Assembly (NCBI GenBank): GCA_019639155.1
Contig: JAHBSJ010000007.1
Span: forward strand, 1-64,000
Reading direction: 5' to 3'
Source: Acidobacteriota bacterium
Lineage (GTDB): Bacteria; Acidobacteriota; Blastocatellia; Pyrinomonadales; Pyrinomonadaceae
DNA length: 64,000 nucleotides
This document shows positions 29,102-39,000 of this stretch, piece by piece. How positions within the stretch are numbered: position 1 is the stretch's first letter; each line of letters opens with the position of its first letter. The notes under the pieces were generated by a model. That model was given only the letters and a program-made list of their open reading frames with translations. It was not told the origin of the DNA and did not search any database. The translations under genes were made by a program, and so were the position numbers.

Positions 29102-30040
29102 TTGGGAAACGTTAACGAGCAACTGATCACGATCGAACGCGATGATGCCGGGAAGCGGCTCGACGCGTTCCTTGCGGAGCGAGTCGAGGGCTGGTCGCGG
29201 TCGCGGCTGCAGCGGCTGATCGAGGGCGGCGACGTATTGGTGAACGAAAAGCCGGCGAAGCCTTCGTACAAGCTTCGCGAATGCGACGAGATCGACGTGG
29301 ATCTGACTGAACCGGCCGACGATCGTTTTGAGCCCGAAGATATTCCGCTCGATATCGTTCACGAGGACGAGTATCTTGCCGTGATAAATAAACCGGCGGG
29401 TATGATAGTGCATCCGGGAGCCGGAATTTCAGGCGGGACGCTGGCGAATGCCATCGCATGGCACTTCGGGCTGAATACTGAAAACTCGAACAGGGTCGGT
29501 ATCGTCCATCGTTTGGACAAGGACACGTCGGGCCTGATCGTGGTCGCAAAGACCGAGGAAATGCAGGAAAAGCTGTCCGAGCTTTTCCGTAAACGCAAGG
29601 TCGAGAAATCCTACGTTGCTCTTGTTCACGGCAGCCCGCGGGACAATTCCGGAATCATCGAACGCCCCATCGCACGCGACCGCTGGCACCGTACAAAGAT
29701 GACCGTCGCGGCGAACGGCCGCTACGCGCTGACGCTTTGGAAGGTCAGAAAACGGTTTGAAAAATTCACATTGCTCGACGTAGATATCAAGACCGGCCGG
29801 ACGCATCAGATACGCGTTCACCTCGCATCCATCAATCATCCCGTCGTGGGTGACGCGGTCTACAACGAAGGCCGCGACAACACCATAGCCAACATCGAGA
29901 TACGCAAAGCGGTCGAAAAGCTCGGCCGATTTTTCCTGCACGCCGAAAGGCTCGCATTCACGCATCCGGCCACCGGGGAAACGCTGTCATTGGAAGTTGC
30001 TCTGCCTAAAGAACTTGTGGCTTTCATCAACGTGTTATAA
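29102..30040 (+). CDS. rluD: Ribosomal large subunit pseudouridine synthase, RluD family
   Basis: Isomerises uridines in 23S rRNA. An N-terminal S4 domain (GKRLDAFLAERVEGWSRSRLQRLI) precedes the catalytic domain with HRLDKDTSGL, where Asp is the nucleophile, and the KSYVALVHG and GRTHQIRVHL motifs. Length 312 is normal. The start TTG 29102 follows a GGAG with short spacing; no ATG is available near the S4 domain. RluD versus RluC specificity cannot be settled here. Confidence 0.88.
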   Translation: MGNVNEQLITIERDDAGKRLDAFLAERVEGWSRSRLQRLIEGGDVLVNEKPAKPSYKLRECDEIDVDLTEPADDRFEPEDIPLDIVHEDEYLAVINKPAGMIVHPGAGISGGTLANAIAWHFGLNTENSNRVGIVHRLDKDTSGLIVVAKTEEMQEKLSELFRKRKVEKSYVALVHGSPRDNSGIIERPIARDRWHRTKMTVAANGRYALTLWKVRKRFEKFTLLDVDIKTGRTHQIRVHLASINHPVVGDAVYNEGRDNTIANIEIRKAVEKLGRFFLHAERLAFTHPATGETLSLEVALPKELVAFINVL

Positions 30041-30105
30041 TATAGGCCTTACAAGCAGGGTAACAATGCGGAAGGAGACCGAAGGGGTAAACAGCCCCTG
30101 CAGAC

Positions 30106-30573
30106 GTGTCATTTTATCTGACAAAATTGATCATTGCGGGCGTCGGGCTGGGGCTGGCGGCAGGCATCAGCCTGTATACATTCTGGTATGCAAAGGGCTA
30201 TTCGTACCTGAGCAATGACCCGGGATCGTGTGCCAATTGCCACGTGATGGAGCAGCAGTATTCCGGCTGGATGAAATCTAGCCACCGTTCGGTCGCTACC
30301 TGCAACGATTGCCATACGCCGCAGAATTTCGCCAATAAGTATTTTACGAAGGCATGGAACGGTTTTTGGCATTCGTATTATTTCACTGCGAATAATTTTC
30401 ACGAACCGATAATGATCACCGAACGCAACAGGCAGATCGCGGAACAATCCTGCCGGCATTGCCATCAGCCGATCGTTGACGCCATCGTCAGCGGCGGCGA
30501 CACTCTGCATCCGAGCGATATGTCGTGCATTCGCTGCCACAGCTCGGTCGGGCATCCGCATTTGGGCGATTGA
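30106..30573 (+). CDS. nrfH: Cytochrome c nitrite reductase small subunit NrfH (NapC/NirT family)
   Basis: A membrane-anchored tetrahaem quinol dehydrogenase that feeds electrons from menaquinol to NrfA. One N-terminal helix (8-28) is followed by four CxxCH motifs: CANCH 42-46, CNDCH 66-70, CRHCH 116-120 and CIRCH 141-145. GTG 30106 is the start; no ribosome site is obvious, though a small GGGG/CCCC hairpin lies just upstream. nrfA follows after 18 bases. Confidence 0.93.
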   Translation: MSFYLTKLIIAGVGLGLAAGISLYTFWYAKGYSYLSNDPGSCANCHVMEQQYSGWMKSSHRSVATCNDCHTPQNFANKYFTKAWNGFWHSYYFTANNFHEPIMITERNRQIAEQSCRHCHQPIVDAIVSGGDTLHPSDMSCIRCHSSVGHPHLGD

Positions 30574-30591
30574 AAAATAGAGGTTACGTCA

Positions 30592-32040
30592 ATGACTGAA
30601 GAAAACGGAAAGAATGAGAACGCTGAAACTTCTGAAACGATAGAACCGGCGGCACGCAAACCCCGTCTTTACGGTGTCAAAGTGCTCACCGTCGTCGCGG
30701 TCGCGGCGTTCGCGGCAGCGATATTGGGGCTTGCTTTGCTCACAAATATCATGGAGCGCAAGCAGGAAGCGCAGAATCCTTTCTTTCGCGTGGTCGAACT
30801 GAATGACGAGACCTATGATCCGGCGGTCTGGGGAAAGAATTTTCCCATGCAGTATGACAGCTATTTGAGAACGGTCGATCAGGAACGTACGCGTTTCGGC
30901 GGCAGCGAGGCGATCCACCGAACGCCAAGCGGAGCAGATCCGCGATCTGTAGTTTCGCAGTCGCGGCTCGAGGAAGATCCCAGACTTGTCACAATGTGGG
31001 ACGGCTATGCGTTTGCCGTTGATTTTCGCGAGGAACGCGGGCACGCATACATGCTTGAGGATCAGACGTTCACCGAACGGCAGGCAGTCGTTCAGCAGCC
31101 CGGGGCTTGTATAAATTGCCATGCCTCGGCCTACCCCGCATATAAAGAATTGGGCGGCGGCGACATCGTTAAAGGGTTTCACGCCCTGAACAAGATGCCG
31201 TATCGCGAGGCACGCGAACACGTGAAGCATCCTGTCGCATGTATCGACTGTCACGATTCGCTGACGATGGAGCTCAGGATCACGCGGCCGGCCTTTATGG
31301 AAGGAATGCGCGTATTGAAAGAATCGGAAGGCAAGAAGGACTATGACGTCAATCGCGACGCCACACGTCAGGAGATGCGTTCATTCGTCTGTGCGCAGTG
31401 CCATGTTGAATACTATTTCAAAGGCCCGGAAAAGACGCTCACGTATCCGTGGCACAAAGGCCTGAAGATAGAGAACATGACGGCATATTACGAAGAGGTG
31501 CAGCATAACGATTGGACGCACAAGCAGACCGGTGCAGGCGTGCTGAAGGCACAGCATCCGGAATTCGAGATGTGGAGCCAGGGCATTCATGCACGTGCCG
31601 GCGTGTCGTGTTCGGATTGCCATATGCCCTACGTTCGCGAAGGAGCGATGAAGGTCAGCAGCCATCACGTCCGTTCGCCGCTGCTCAATATCAATATCTC
31701 GTGCCAAACGTGCCACAAGGCATCGGAAACCGAACTGAAATTCCGCGCGGAATCCATTCAGGAGCGAACATATAAGCTGCGGGGCGTCGCGATGGATGCT
31801 CTTGTGGACCTGATCAACGACATCAAGGCCGCCCGCGATGGCGGAGCCTCGGATGCCGAACTCGCAGAGGCGAGGAAAAATCAGCGTTTGGCTCAGTTCT
31901 ATCTCGATTTTGTCGAGGCGGAAAATTCTATGGGATTTCACGCGCCGGCCGAAGCCGCGAGGATATTGGGCGAATCTATCGATTTTTCGCGAAAGGGCCA
32001 GGCATCGCTCAGGAAGGTCAAGATGGTCGCGTCGCGCTAG
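30592..32040 (+). CDS. nrfA: Ammonia-forming cytochrome c nitrite reductase NrfA
   Basis: Reduces nitrite to ammonium with six electrons in the periplasm. The 482-residue protein has an uncleaved-looking N-terminal helix (29-51) and five haem sites, all CxxCH: CINCH 173-177, CIDCH 217-221, CAQCH 267-271, CSDCH 340-344 and CQTCH 371-375. KAQH at 319-322 fits the K-x-Q-H signature of NrfA. Haem 1 is CxxCH rather than CxxCK, a variant known in some lineages. No CxxCK-specific lyase (NrfEFG) is present, consistent with that. It forms a two-gene operon with nrfH. Confidence 0.93.
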   Translation: MTEENGKNENAETSETIEPAARKPRLYGVKVLTVVAVAAFAAAILGLALLTNIMERKQEAQNPFFRVVELNDETYDPAVWGKNFPMQYDSYLRTVDQERTRFGGSEAIHRTPSGADPRSVVSQSRLEEDPRLVTMWDGYAFAVDFREERGHAYMLEDQTFTERQAVVQQPGACINCHASAYPAYKELGGGDIVKGFHALNKMPYREAREHVKHPVACIDCHDSLTMELRITRPAFMEGMRVLKESEGKKDYDVNRDATRQEMRSFVCAQCHVEYYFKGPEKTLTYPWHKGLKIENMTAYYEEVQHNDWTHKQTGAGVLKAQHPEFEMWSQGIHARAGVSCSDCHMPYVREGAMKVSSHHVRSPLLNINISCQTCHKASETELKFRAESIQERTYKLRGVAMDALVDLINDIKAARDGGASDAELAEARKNQRLAQFYLDFVEAENSMGFHAPAEAARILGESIDFSRKGQASLRKVKMVASR

Positions 32041-32861
32041 CGGCGGGCGGTATCGCCGCTTTCATAGATGTCTTTTTTCGCAAAGCCGTCCTTTTTGATC
32101 TTGCGCAGATATGTTCGGAGATCGCTGTCGAAACGCGTAATCAGACGGCGGAATTTCTGTTCGGGCCGCGCCATGAAATACGTAACATGAAATGTTTCGT
32201 AACCGTTGGGTGAATGCGGCGAGAAATAGTAATTCGATATGCATCGGCGCGTGCCGTCCGCTTTCACCTTGTTGACGGAATGCCACGTCTTGTCGCCGGT
32301 TCCCATCAGAACTAGACGATTGAAAAGGCTCGGGATCTCGACCGGCCGCGTCACGTCAACGTCCCACAACTCCAGATTTCCGCCGTTCTCAGGCCGCCAT
32401 TCGGGCGTAATGTAATAAAGAAGATTCAGCACGCGGTAGTGTTTCTGCTCGCCGTCGTGCGAATTGTCGAGGTGCGGATTCAGAAAATGCCCCGGCGCCA
32501 TCGCGCTGATGCCGCCCGCGTACAAATGCGGGTCGCCGACCGCGTCCTTGATGCCTGTTAATTCCGAGACCTTCTTGATAACGCGATCGTCCTGAAACGC
32601 GAAAGTGATGTCTGCGATCAGCGGGTCGTATCTTTCCAGCGATTTTGACGTGTGTTTGCGTTCGCGAAAGCTTGAGAGCAAACGCATCTCGTCATTCGGC
32701 GGGAATGCCGCCGCGATACGTCGAGCGATGTCGTCCGGCAGCAGCGCGTCGATGGCCGTGTAATGTGCCGTGACGCCTTTGTCGCGTGCGAAATCCTCGC
32801 GGATCGCGTCCGCGTCGCGGTCGAGCCGCTCAAGTATCAGCCTGACAAGTTCCTCACGCAT
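32037..32861 (-). CDS. 2-oxoglutarate/Fe(II) oxygenase, prolyl hydroxylase-like
   Basis: A 274-residue protein with a double-stranded beta-helix oxygenase core: the iron ligands HLD (NPHLDNSHDG) and His in DKTWHSVNKV, with Arg in GTRRCISNYYF for 2-oxoglutarate. The N-terminal 50 residues are helical. The substrate is unknown; relatives hydroxylate proline in proteins. Its stop overlaps the convergent nrfA end by four bases. Confidence 0.82.
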   Translation of the reverse strand: MREELVRLILERLDRDADAIREDFARDKGVTAHYTAIDALLPDDIARRIAAAFPPNDEMRLLSSFRERKHTSKSLERYDPLIADITFAFQDDRVIKKVSELTGIKDAVGDPHLYAGGISAMAPGHFLNPHLDNSHDGEQKHYRVLNLLYYITPEWRPENGGNLELWDVDVTRPVEIPSLFNRLVLMGTGDKTWHSVNKVKADGTRRCISNYYFSPHSPNGYETFHVTYFMARPEQKFRRLITRFDSDLRTYLRKIKKDGFAKKDIYESGDTARR

Positions 32862-32914
32862 CTTGCGCTTAGTCTAATACTGACAATGCGAAAGGACAAT
32901 TGTCCTTCGCCAAA

Positions 32915-33298
32915 CTATTTGCGCAGCATTGCCGCCATTTTTTCGTGGATCAGATTGATGGCCTTCAGCGGGCGGACCATCACTTTGAATTCGGTGATCT
33001 GTCCGGCGTCGTTCCATTTGATCATATCGACGCCGTTGACGGTGATGCCGTCGATCTCGGTCTCGAACTCCAACACCGCATCGCTTTCGCCGACGATCTC
33101 GCGGACGTATTTGAAACTCTCGTTCACGAACACCTGAACCGCCGCTGACAGATACATCGTCGTGATCGCCCGGCCAACCTGCGGCGTGTGCACCACCGGC
33201 GAATAGAACACGACGTCATCCGCCAGCAGTTCGCTAAGCCCGCGAGCGTCGAGCGCGCGGACGATGCCGTGCCATTGATCGATTACGGCAATGCCCAT
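32915..33298 (-). CDS. SnoaL/NTF2-like protein
   Basis: A 127-residue single-domain alpha+beta cone protein: an N-terminal helix with WHGIVRALDARGLSELLADDVVFYSPVV, then beta strands with VLEFETEIDGITVNGVDMIKWNDAGQI. The fold serves many functions (isomerase, hydrolase, binding), so no activity is assigned. It lies 3 bp after argG on the same strand and is probably cotranscribed. Confidence 0.78.
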   Translation of the reverse strand: MGIAVIDQWHGIVRALDARGLSELLADDVVFYSPVVHTPQVGRAITTMYLSAAVQVFVNESFKYVREIVGESDAVLEFETEIDGITVNGVDMIKWNDAGQITEFKVMVRPLKAINLIHEKMAAMLRK

Positions 33299-33301
33299 AA
33301 G

Positions 33302-34501
<1,200 letters not shown>

Positions 34502-34507
34502 CGAGGG

Positions 34508-35524
34508 TCAGTTGTCAGCAGGCGGATTTTCCTGAATGTACTTTTGAAACTGCTTTTTCTGCGGGTGGTTCGGGACCTTTTCGAGGAAGAGCCTATATTC
34601 TCGGGCGGCGTAATTTTTTGCGCCGGCGCTGTCGAACAGCTTTGCCGCCAGCAAATGGGACTCGGCCATCCCGATCGGATCGAGTTCTATTGCCCTGTAA
34701 AGCGCTTCCAGGCCGAGCCGGCCTTGTTTGGAGAGCAGATAGGCCTCGCCCAACAGCCGAAAACCGCGGGCATATTCAGGCTCGTTCTCAGTTGCCTTGA
34801 GCAGCACAGCCACAGAAAGATCGAGCTTATTCTGCAGCAGGTAAATTTGGCCCAGGCTTGCCATGGCCGGTGCGAAACGAGGATTTGCATCGAGTGCTCC
34901 AAGAAATGCCTTTTCAGCGTTCACCTGGTCACCTTTTTCGAAATACGCTGAACCAAGAAGGCCCATTGCTACAAAATCTTTCGGGTCGTTTTGGACGATC
35001 TGCGCAAGGAGCGGTATCGCTTTGTCGGCCTTCTTTTCCCTCAGATGGGCGTTTGCCGAGGCGAACAGTTCCGCATTTTTTCCGGATCTTTCGTAAAAAT
35101 ATTTTGCCGAAATGACGCCGGCTCGCGGCGTCCTGGTGCCGAGATCTATCTGAAAATCCTGCCGGACCTGGTTGATGGTCACCGAACCTGAGGGAAGGTC
35201 TCTACGGCCAACCTCTACGTCCTCAACGGCAACGACCAAGGTCGCTCCGTTGCCGCTCTGATTTCGAAAACAATAATTGCCGCTGGGGCCGACCGATGCG
35301 GTAGCGATGGTTCTGCCTTGGTTGTTGAGCGTTACGGTTACCTTGGGAAATCTGTTCGGGTCCTGCAGTCCGCTGAATTCGACACGGCCGTAAACCACGC
35401 TGACGGTCGCCCAGATAAATCCGCCGCCGAATTCGCTGCAGATCGAGTCGGCCTGAGCTGATGCCTTCGGCACCAGAAGAACAGCGGCCAAAAATACCAG
35501 AGAAAATAATGTTGACGATCGCAT
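34508..35524 (-). CDS. Secreted TPR protein with N-terminal beta domain
   Basis: A 338-residue protein with a signal peptide ending near PKASA. Residues 40-130 form a carboxypeptidase-regulatory-like beta domain (GRVEFSGLQDPNRFPKVTVTLNNQG), and 160-330 contain TPRs (DPKDFVAMGLLGSAYFEKGDQVNAEKAF, NPRFAPAMASLGQIYLLQNKLDLS). GGAGG lies eight bases before the ATG at 35524. It is upstream of argG on the same strand; the link to arginine synthesis is probably positional. Confidence 0.8.
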   Translation of the reverse strand: MRSSTLFSLVFLAAVLLVPKASAQADSICSEFGGGFIWATVSVVYGRVEFSGLQDPNRFPKVTVTLNNQGRTIATASVGPSGNYCFRNQSGNGATLVVAVEDVEVGRRDLPSGSVTINQVRQDFQIDLGTRTPRAGVISAKYFYERSGKNAELFASANAHLREKKADKAIPLLAQIVQNDPKDFVAMGLLGSAYFEKGDQVNAEKAFLGALDANPRFAPAMASLGQIYLLQNKLDLSVAVLLKATENEPEYARGFRLLGEAYLLSKQGRLGLEALYRAIELDPIGMAESHLLAAKLFDSAGAKNYAAREYRLFLEKVPNHPQKKQFQKYIQENPPADN

Positions 35525-35643
35525 AGCGAGTTCCTCCGCGTCGGGTGTCAAGGATTGGTCTTTAATGATACTTTCTAAGCAGACGCTAAGCAATATAGGC
35601 AAAATGCGCAGGGCGCATTTCTGAAGACGGATACGGCGAGACC

Positions 35644-37008
35644 ATGAAAGGATCGGGCAAGCTATGGGGCGGACGGTTTACGGGCGATGCCAATGAGGCA
35701 TTCGCGCGTTTTAACAGTTCGTTCGCGGTTGACCGAAGATTAATGGACGCGGATATTCGTGCGAGTATTGCGCATGCAAATGCGCTCGTCGGAGCAGGGG
35801 TCCTTACCGCAAATGAAGCTGAAAAGATATCCGCGGCTCTGGACGCCATCGCCGCCGCGGAGATTTCTGCGGACTCCGAGGACGTTCATTCATATATCGA
35901 ACATCAATTGGTCGAGGCCGTCGGTGAGCTCGGGAAAAAGCTGCACACGGGCCGCAGCCGCAACGATCAGGTCGCTACGGCGTTTCGCTTATGGCTTCGA
36001 GATGAGGCCGACGCCATTACTAGGACGCTGAAACGCACGCAAACGGCGCTGATCGCGGCGGCGGAGCGGCACATCGACGCCGTTTTGCCGGGCTATACGC
36101 ATCTGCAGCGAGCTCAGCCCGTGCTGTGGGCGCATTGGTGTCTGGCGTATTTTGAGATGTTCGACCGCGATATCGAGCGCTTCGCCGATGCTCGAAAGCG
36201 GATCAATGTTCTACCGCTCGGTTCGGCCGCGTTGGCGGGAACTTCGTTCAATATAGATCGCGAGGCAGTTGCGAAAGAGCTTGGTTTTGATGCGGCATCA
36301 CGGAACAGCCTCGACGCCGTTTCGGACCGCGATTTTGCGGCCGAGTTCGCGGCGGCGTGTTCGCTGGTGATGGTGCATCTGTCGCGGCTGGCCGAGGACC
36401 TTATTCTTTACGCGTCGCAGGAATTCGGTTTTGTTGAAATGAGCGACGCCGTCTCGACCGGATCGAGCCTGATGCCGCAAAAGAAGAACCCGGACGCGCT
36501 CGAGCTGATACGCGGCAAAGCCGGCCGTGTTTTCGGTGACAATCTGGCGCTTCTTTCTGTGATGAAGGGCCTTCCGCTCGCCTATAACAAGGACATGCAG
36601 GAGGACAAAGAGGCAGTATTTGACGCGGCCGATACGACGCGCCGATGTGTGGAGATCGCTGCGATAGTCCTCGACAATTTGACGGTGAATGAAGATCGAG
36701 CCCGGCAGGCCGCTTCGACAGGATATTTGAATGCGACGGAACTGGCGGATCATCTGGTAGGACGCGGCATGCCGTTCCGCGATGCGCACGACGCCGTCGG
36801 CAAACTTGTTTTAATGGGCATTGAGAACGGCCGCGAGCTGCACGAATTGAGCGTCGAGGAAATGCGTACCGTTGTTCCAGATATCGACGACAGCGTTTAC
36901 GAAGCGTTGAGTTTGCAGGCGACGCTGGCAAGCAAATCGTCGATAGGCGGAACATCGCCGGGGCGTGTGCGTGCGGAATTGGAAGCGGCGAAGAAGAAGT
37001 TGTCTTAA
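35644..37008 (+). CDS. argH: Argininosuccinate lyase
   Basis: Splits argininosuccinate into arginine and fumarate. The 454-residue protein belongs to the fumarase/aspartase superfamily: KLWGGRFTG at the N-terminus, SRNDQVATAFRLW, the HTHLQRAQP-like YTHLQRAQPVLW, and the signature GSSLMPQKKNPD with the catalytic serine loop. It is divergent from the TPR-argG unit. Confidence 0.95.
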   Translation: MKGSGKLWGGRFTGDANEAFARFNSSFAVDRRLMDADIRASIAHANALVGAGVLTANEAEKISAALDAIAAAEISADSEDVHSYIEHQLVEAVGELGKKLHTGRSRNDQVATAFRLWLRDEADAITRTLKRTQTALIAAAERHIDAVLPGYTHLQRAQPVLWAHWCLAYFEMFDRDIERFADARKRINVLPLGSAALAGTSFNIDREAVAKELGFDAASRNSLDAVSDRDFAAEFAAACSLVMVHLSRLAEDLILYASQEFGFVEMSDAVSTGSSLMPQKKNPDALELIRGKAGRVFGDNLALLSVMKGLPLAYNKDMQEDKEAVFDAADTTRRCVEIAAIVLDNLTVNEDRARQAASTGYLNATELADHLVGRGMPFRDAHDAVGKLVLMGIENGRELHELSVEEMRTVVPDIDDSVYEALSLQATLASKSSIGGTSPGRVRAELEAAKKKLS

Positions 37009-37035
37009 CGCAGAAGCCGCAAACACGAAGTTGCA

Positions 37036-37164
37036 CAAGCCCGCGCGTGAGCAAGGGCGATATCCGGAGCGTGGATCAACGCGGTGACCCGCAGGTTAAA
37101 TATGTTTGCGGAATTTTTGTTTGCGCTGTTCGTTCGCTATCGCCCTTGCTGACGCGCGGGCTTG
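37036..37164. repeat. 27-bp inverted repeat pair downstream of argH
   Basis: 37036-37062 and 37138-37164 are reverse complements with a single mismatch (core CCCGCGCGT[G/C]AGCAAGGGCG), separated by about 75 bp without a gene. The long arms could form a stable cruciform. It looks like a dispersed intergenic repeat rather than a simple terminator. Confidence 0.8.
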
Positions 37165-37204
37165 GGCAACGGGGGCTCTTGCAATATCGCAATACGTTGA
37201 ACAG

Positions 37205-37618
37205 ATGGACAAAGCAGAATTACTAAAAGATGTTGCCGACAACGAACTTTTTAGGTTTCTCGGTATCGAGATCGTCGAAGCGAGCGGTGAACGCGTCGTG
37301 CTGACGATGGAGGTCACGCCGCGGGTCCACCAGTATCTCGGAATAATGAACGGCGGCGTTTCCCTTTATTTGGCTGAGACGGCTGCTTCGGTCGGTGTTG
37401 TCGCGGGAACGGATCTGGAAAGATTCGCTCCGGTCGGAGTAGAGATAAACGCAAATCATCTGCGGGCGGTCAGCCGCGGCCTGCTCACCGTCGAAGCCAC
37501 GCCGATCTATTCGGGCCGCAAGATGGCCGTTTGGAAGGTAGATATTACAAGCGACCGCGGAAAGCTCATCTGCACGTCGCGCATCACGCTCTTTATTCAG
37601 CAACGCCCCGCGAAATAA
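37205..37618 (+). CDS. Hotdog-fold thioesterase, PaaI/MenI-like
   Basis: A 137-residue acyl-CoA thioesterase: LGIEIVEASGERVVLTMEVTPRVHQYLGIMNGGVSLYLAETAAS matches the PaaI family, with the G-G catalytic turn and the Glu of AET as likely general base. Similar proteins hydrolyse 1,4-dihydroxynaphthoyl-CoA or phenylacetyl-CoA products. The ATG at 37205 begins where the family begins; a longer frame would run into the repeat. Confidence 0.82.
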   Translation: MDKAELLKDVADNELFRFLGIEIVEASGERVVLTMEVTPRVHQYLGIMNGGVSLYLAETAASVGVVAGTDLERFAPVGVEINANHLRAVSRGLLTVEATPIYSGRKMAVWKVDITSDRGKLICTSRITLFIQQRPAK

Positions 37619-37623
37619 ATGTG

Positions 37624-37691
37624 CCCGCGAAACACACGAAACCCGCGAAAAAAAGCTTTTCATATTTCGTGTTTTTCGCGTGATTCGCGGG
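37624..37691. repeat. Inverted CCCGCGAA-type repeat between thioesterase and tilS
   Basis: CCCGCGAA at 37624-37631 pairs with TTCGCGGG at 37684-37691. Between them are degenerate ACACGAAA/CGCGAAAA units and their complements. It forms one long imperfect hairpin occupying the whole spacer. Confidence 0.7.
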
Positions 37692-37703
37692 TAATATAGC
37701 CGT

Positions 37704-38855
37704 ATGCATAAGTTCGTTCGCAGCCTCGTCACGGAATGGCGGCGTCTCGGCCTGCCGGTCGATGACGCGGCAGTGGTGATCGCCGTGTCGGGCGGCGCGG
37801 ACTCGGCGAGCCTTGTCGGGGCGATGTACGAGCTCCGCGATCTGGAAAAGCTGAAGCTGCGGCTCGTGGCGGCGCATTTCAATCACAGGCTTCGCGGTGC
37901 GGCAAGCGATGAGGATGAGGAATTCGTGCGCGAGCTGACGACGAAATTCCGCGTCGAATTTGCCGCAGGCCGCGGCACGATCGAAAACGAAGGCAATCTG
38001 GAAGAGAACGCTCGTCGCGCACGCTACGCTTTCCTGCGCAGAACGGCGGAGAGCGTCGGTGCATTTGCCGTGCTCACGGGCCACACGATGAACGACCAAG
38101 GCGAAACGCTGCTGATGAACCTGATTCGCGGCAGCGGCCCGGCGGGCTTGAGCGGCATGAAGGCGGTGGATGTGTTCGGCGACCGCGGAGACCGGGAAAC
38201 GAAACGGGGAGACGGGGAGACAAGAAGACAGGGAGACGGGGAGACAAGGAGTGGAGTAGGAGAGAAGGTCGGGAGAGATTTGACCAATCAGAGATCAGAT
38301 ACAGATCCTCTGTCTCCGCAACTCCCTGTCTCCTTGTCTCCTTTTCTCCCCTTCTCCTCCACTCCGCTGCAATTGATTCGTCCATTGCTAACTTGGGCGA
38401 AACGCGGCGACACCGAGATGTATTGCCGCGATACGGGCATCGAATATCGCTACGACACGATGAATGACGACACTGCGTTTCGCCGTGTGAGGATCCGCAA
38501 GATACTGCTGCCGCTGCTCGCCGACATGAACCCCAACATCATCGAAACACTCGCCAATACCGCCGCATTGCTGCAGCGAGAGGTCCCGCGTGAATTGCCT
38601 CCGGTAACGGAATCTGAGGACGGCAGCCTTTACCTGACGCAGCTTCGTTCTCTGCCGGACAATGCACTTGGTGACGTCCTCCGCGATTGGCTGGAAAAGC
38701 GGCGCGGCACGCGGCGGCGGCTCGGCGTGAAACATATCCGTGCGGTCGAGCGTTTGGTCAAGAGTACGAAAAGCGGCCGCGTCGTCGAACTGCCCGGCGG
38801 CGGCCGCGTGATCCGATCGGGCGGGAAACTGCGATTTGCGGCCAAAGGATGCTGA
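37704..38855 (+). CDS. tilS: tRNA(Ile)-lysidine synthase TilS with low-complexity insert
   Basis: Modifies C34 of tRNA-Ile(CAU) to lysidine so that it reads AUA; essential in most bacteria. The PP-loop SGGADS is at 29-34, followed by FNHRLRG, and GHTMNDQGETLLMNLIRGSG. Residues about 157-221 are an insert of arginine/acid repeats (RGDGETRRQGDGETR) and then Ser/Pro/Leu repeats. It is encoded by an inverted pair of 8-bp tandem arrays and lies between LSGMKAV and LIRPLL, which are normally about ten residues apart. The frame is intact through the C-terminal domain, so I regard the gene as functional. Confidence 0.9.
   Translation: MHKFVRSLVTEWRRLGLPVDDAAVVIAVSGGADSASLVGAMYELRDLEKLKLRLVAAHFNHRLRGAASDEDEEFVRELTTKFRVEFAAGRGTIENEGNLEENARRARYAFLRRTAESVGAFAVLTGHTMNDQGETLLMNLIRGSGPAGLSGMKAVDVFGDRGDRETKRGDGETRRQGDGETRSGVGEKVGRDLTNQRSDTDPLSPQLPVSLSPFLPFSSTPLQLIRPLLTWAKRGDTEMYCRDTGIEYRYDTMNDDTAFRRVRIRKILLPLLADMNPNIIETLANTAALLQREVPRELPPVTESEDGSLYLTQLRSLPDNALGDVLRDWLEKRRGTRRRLGVKHIRAVERLVKSTKSGRVVELPGGGRVIRSGGKLRFAAKGC
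38187..38374. repeat. Inverted octad arrays inside tilS
   Basis: The left arm (about 38187-38276) is built from 8-bp units such as CGGGGAGA, CAAGAAGA and CAGGGAGA. The right arm (about 38310-38374) has CTGTCTCC, TTGTCTCC, TTTTCTCC, CCTTCTCC and TCCACTCC. The arms are broadly complementary around a roughly 35-bp centre. The total insert keeps the tilS frame. Confidence 0.88.
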
Positions 38856-38920
38856 CAGCGCGCGGAGAGTGATAGCAATGAAAGGGTTGAAAATCGGGGT
38901 TGCGCCCACTAGAATCGAAA

Positions 38921-38977
38921 GTTGCCCCCGCGATAAGTGCCGTACGGTATTCGGCACAACGCGAGGGACGCGGCAAT
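38921..38977 (+). ncRNA. Candidate structured 5-prime leader of ftsH
   Basis: TTGCC (38922-38926) pairs with GGCAA (38972-38976), CGCG (38929-38932) with CGCG (38960-38963), and TGCCG (38938-38942) with CGGCA (38952-38956), giving one long bulged stem. It lies 66 bp before the ftsH start. Whether it acts as a regulator is unknown. Confidence 0.4.
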
Positions 38978-39000
38978 CATCTAAAATGCTTTGCTGCTGA

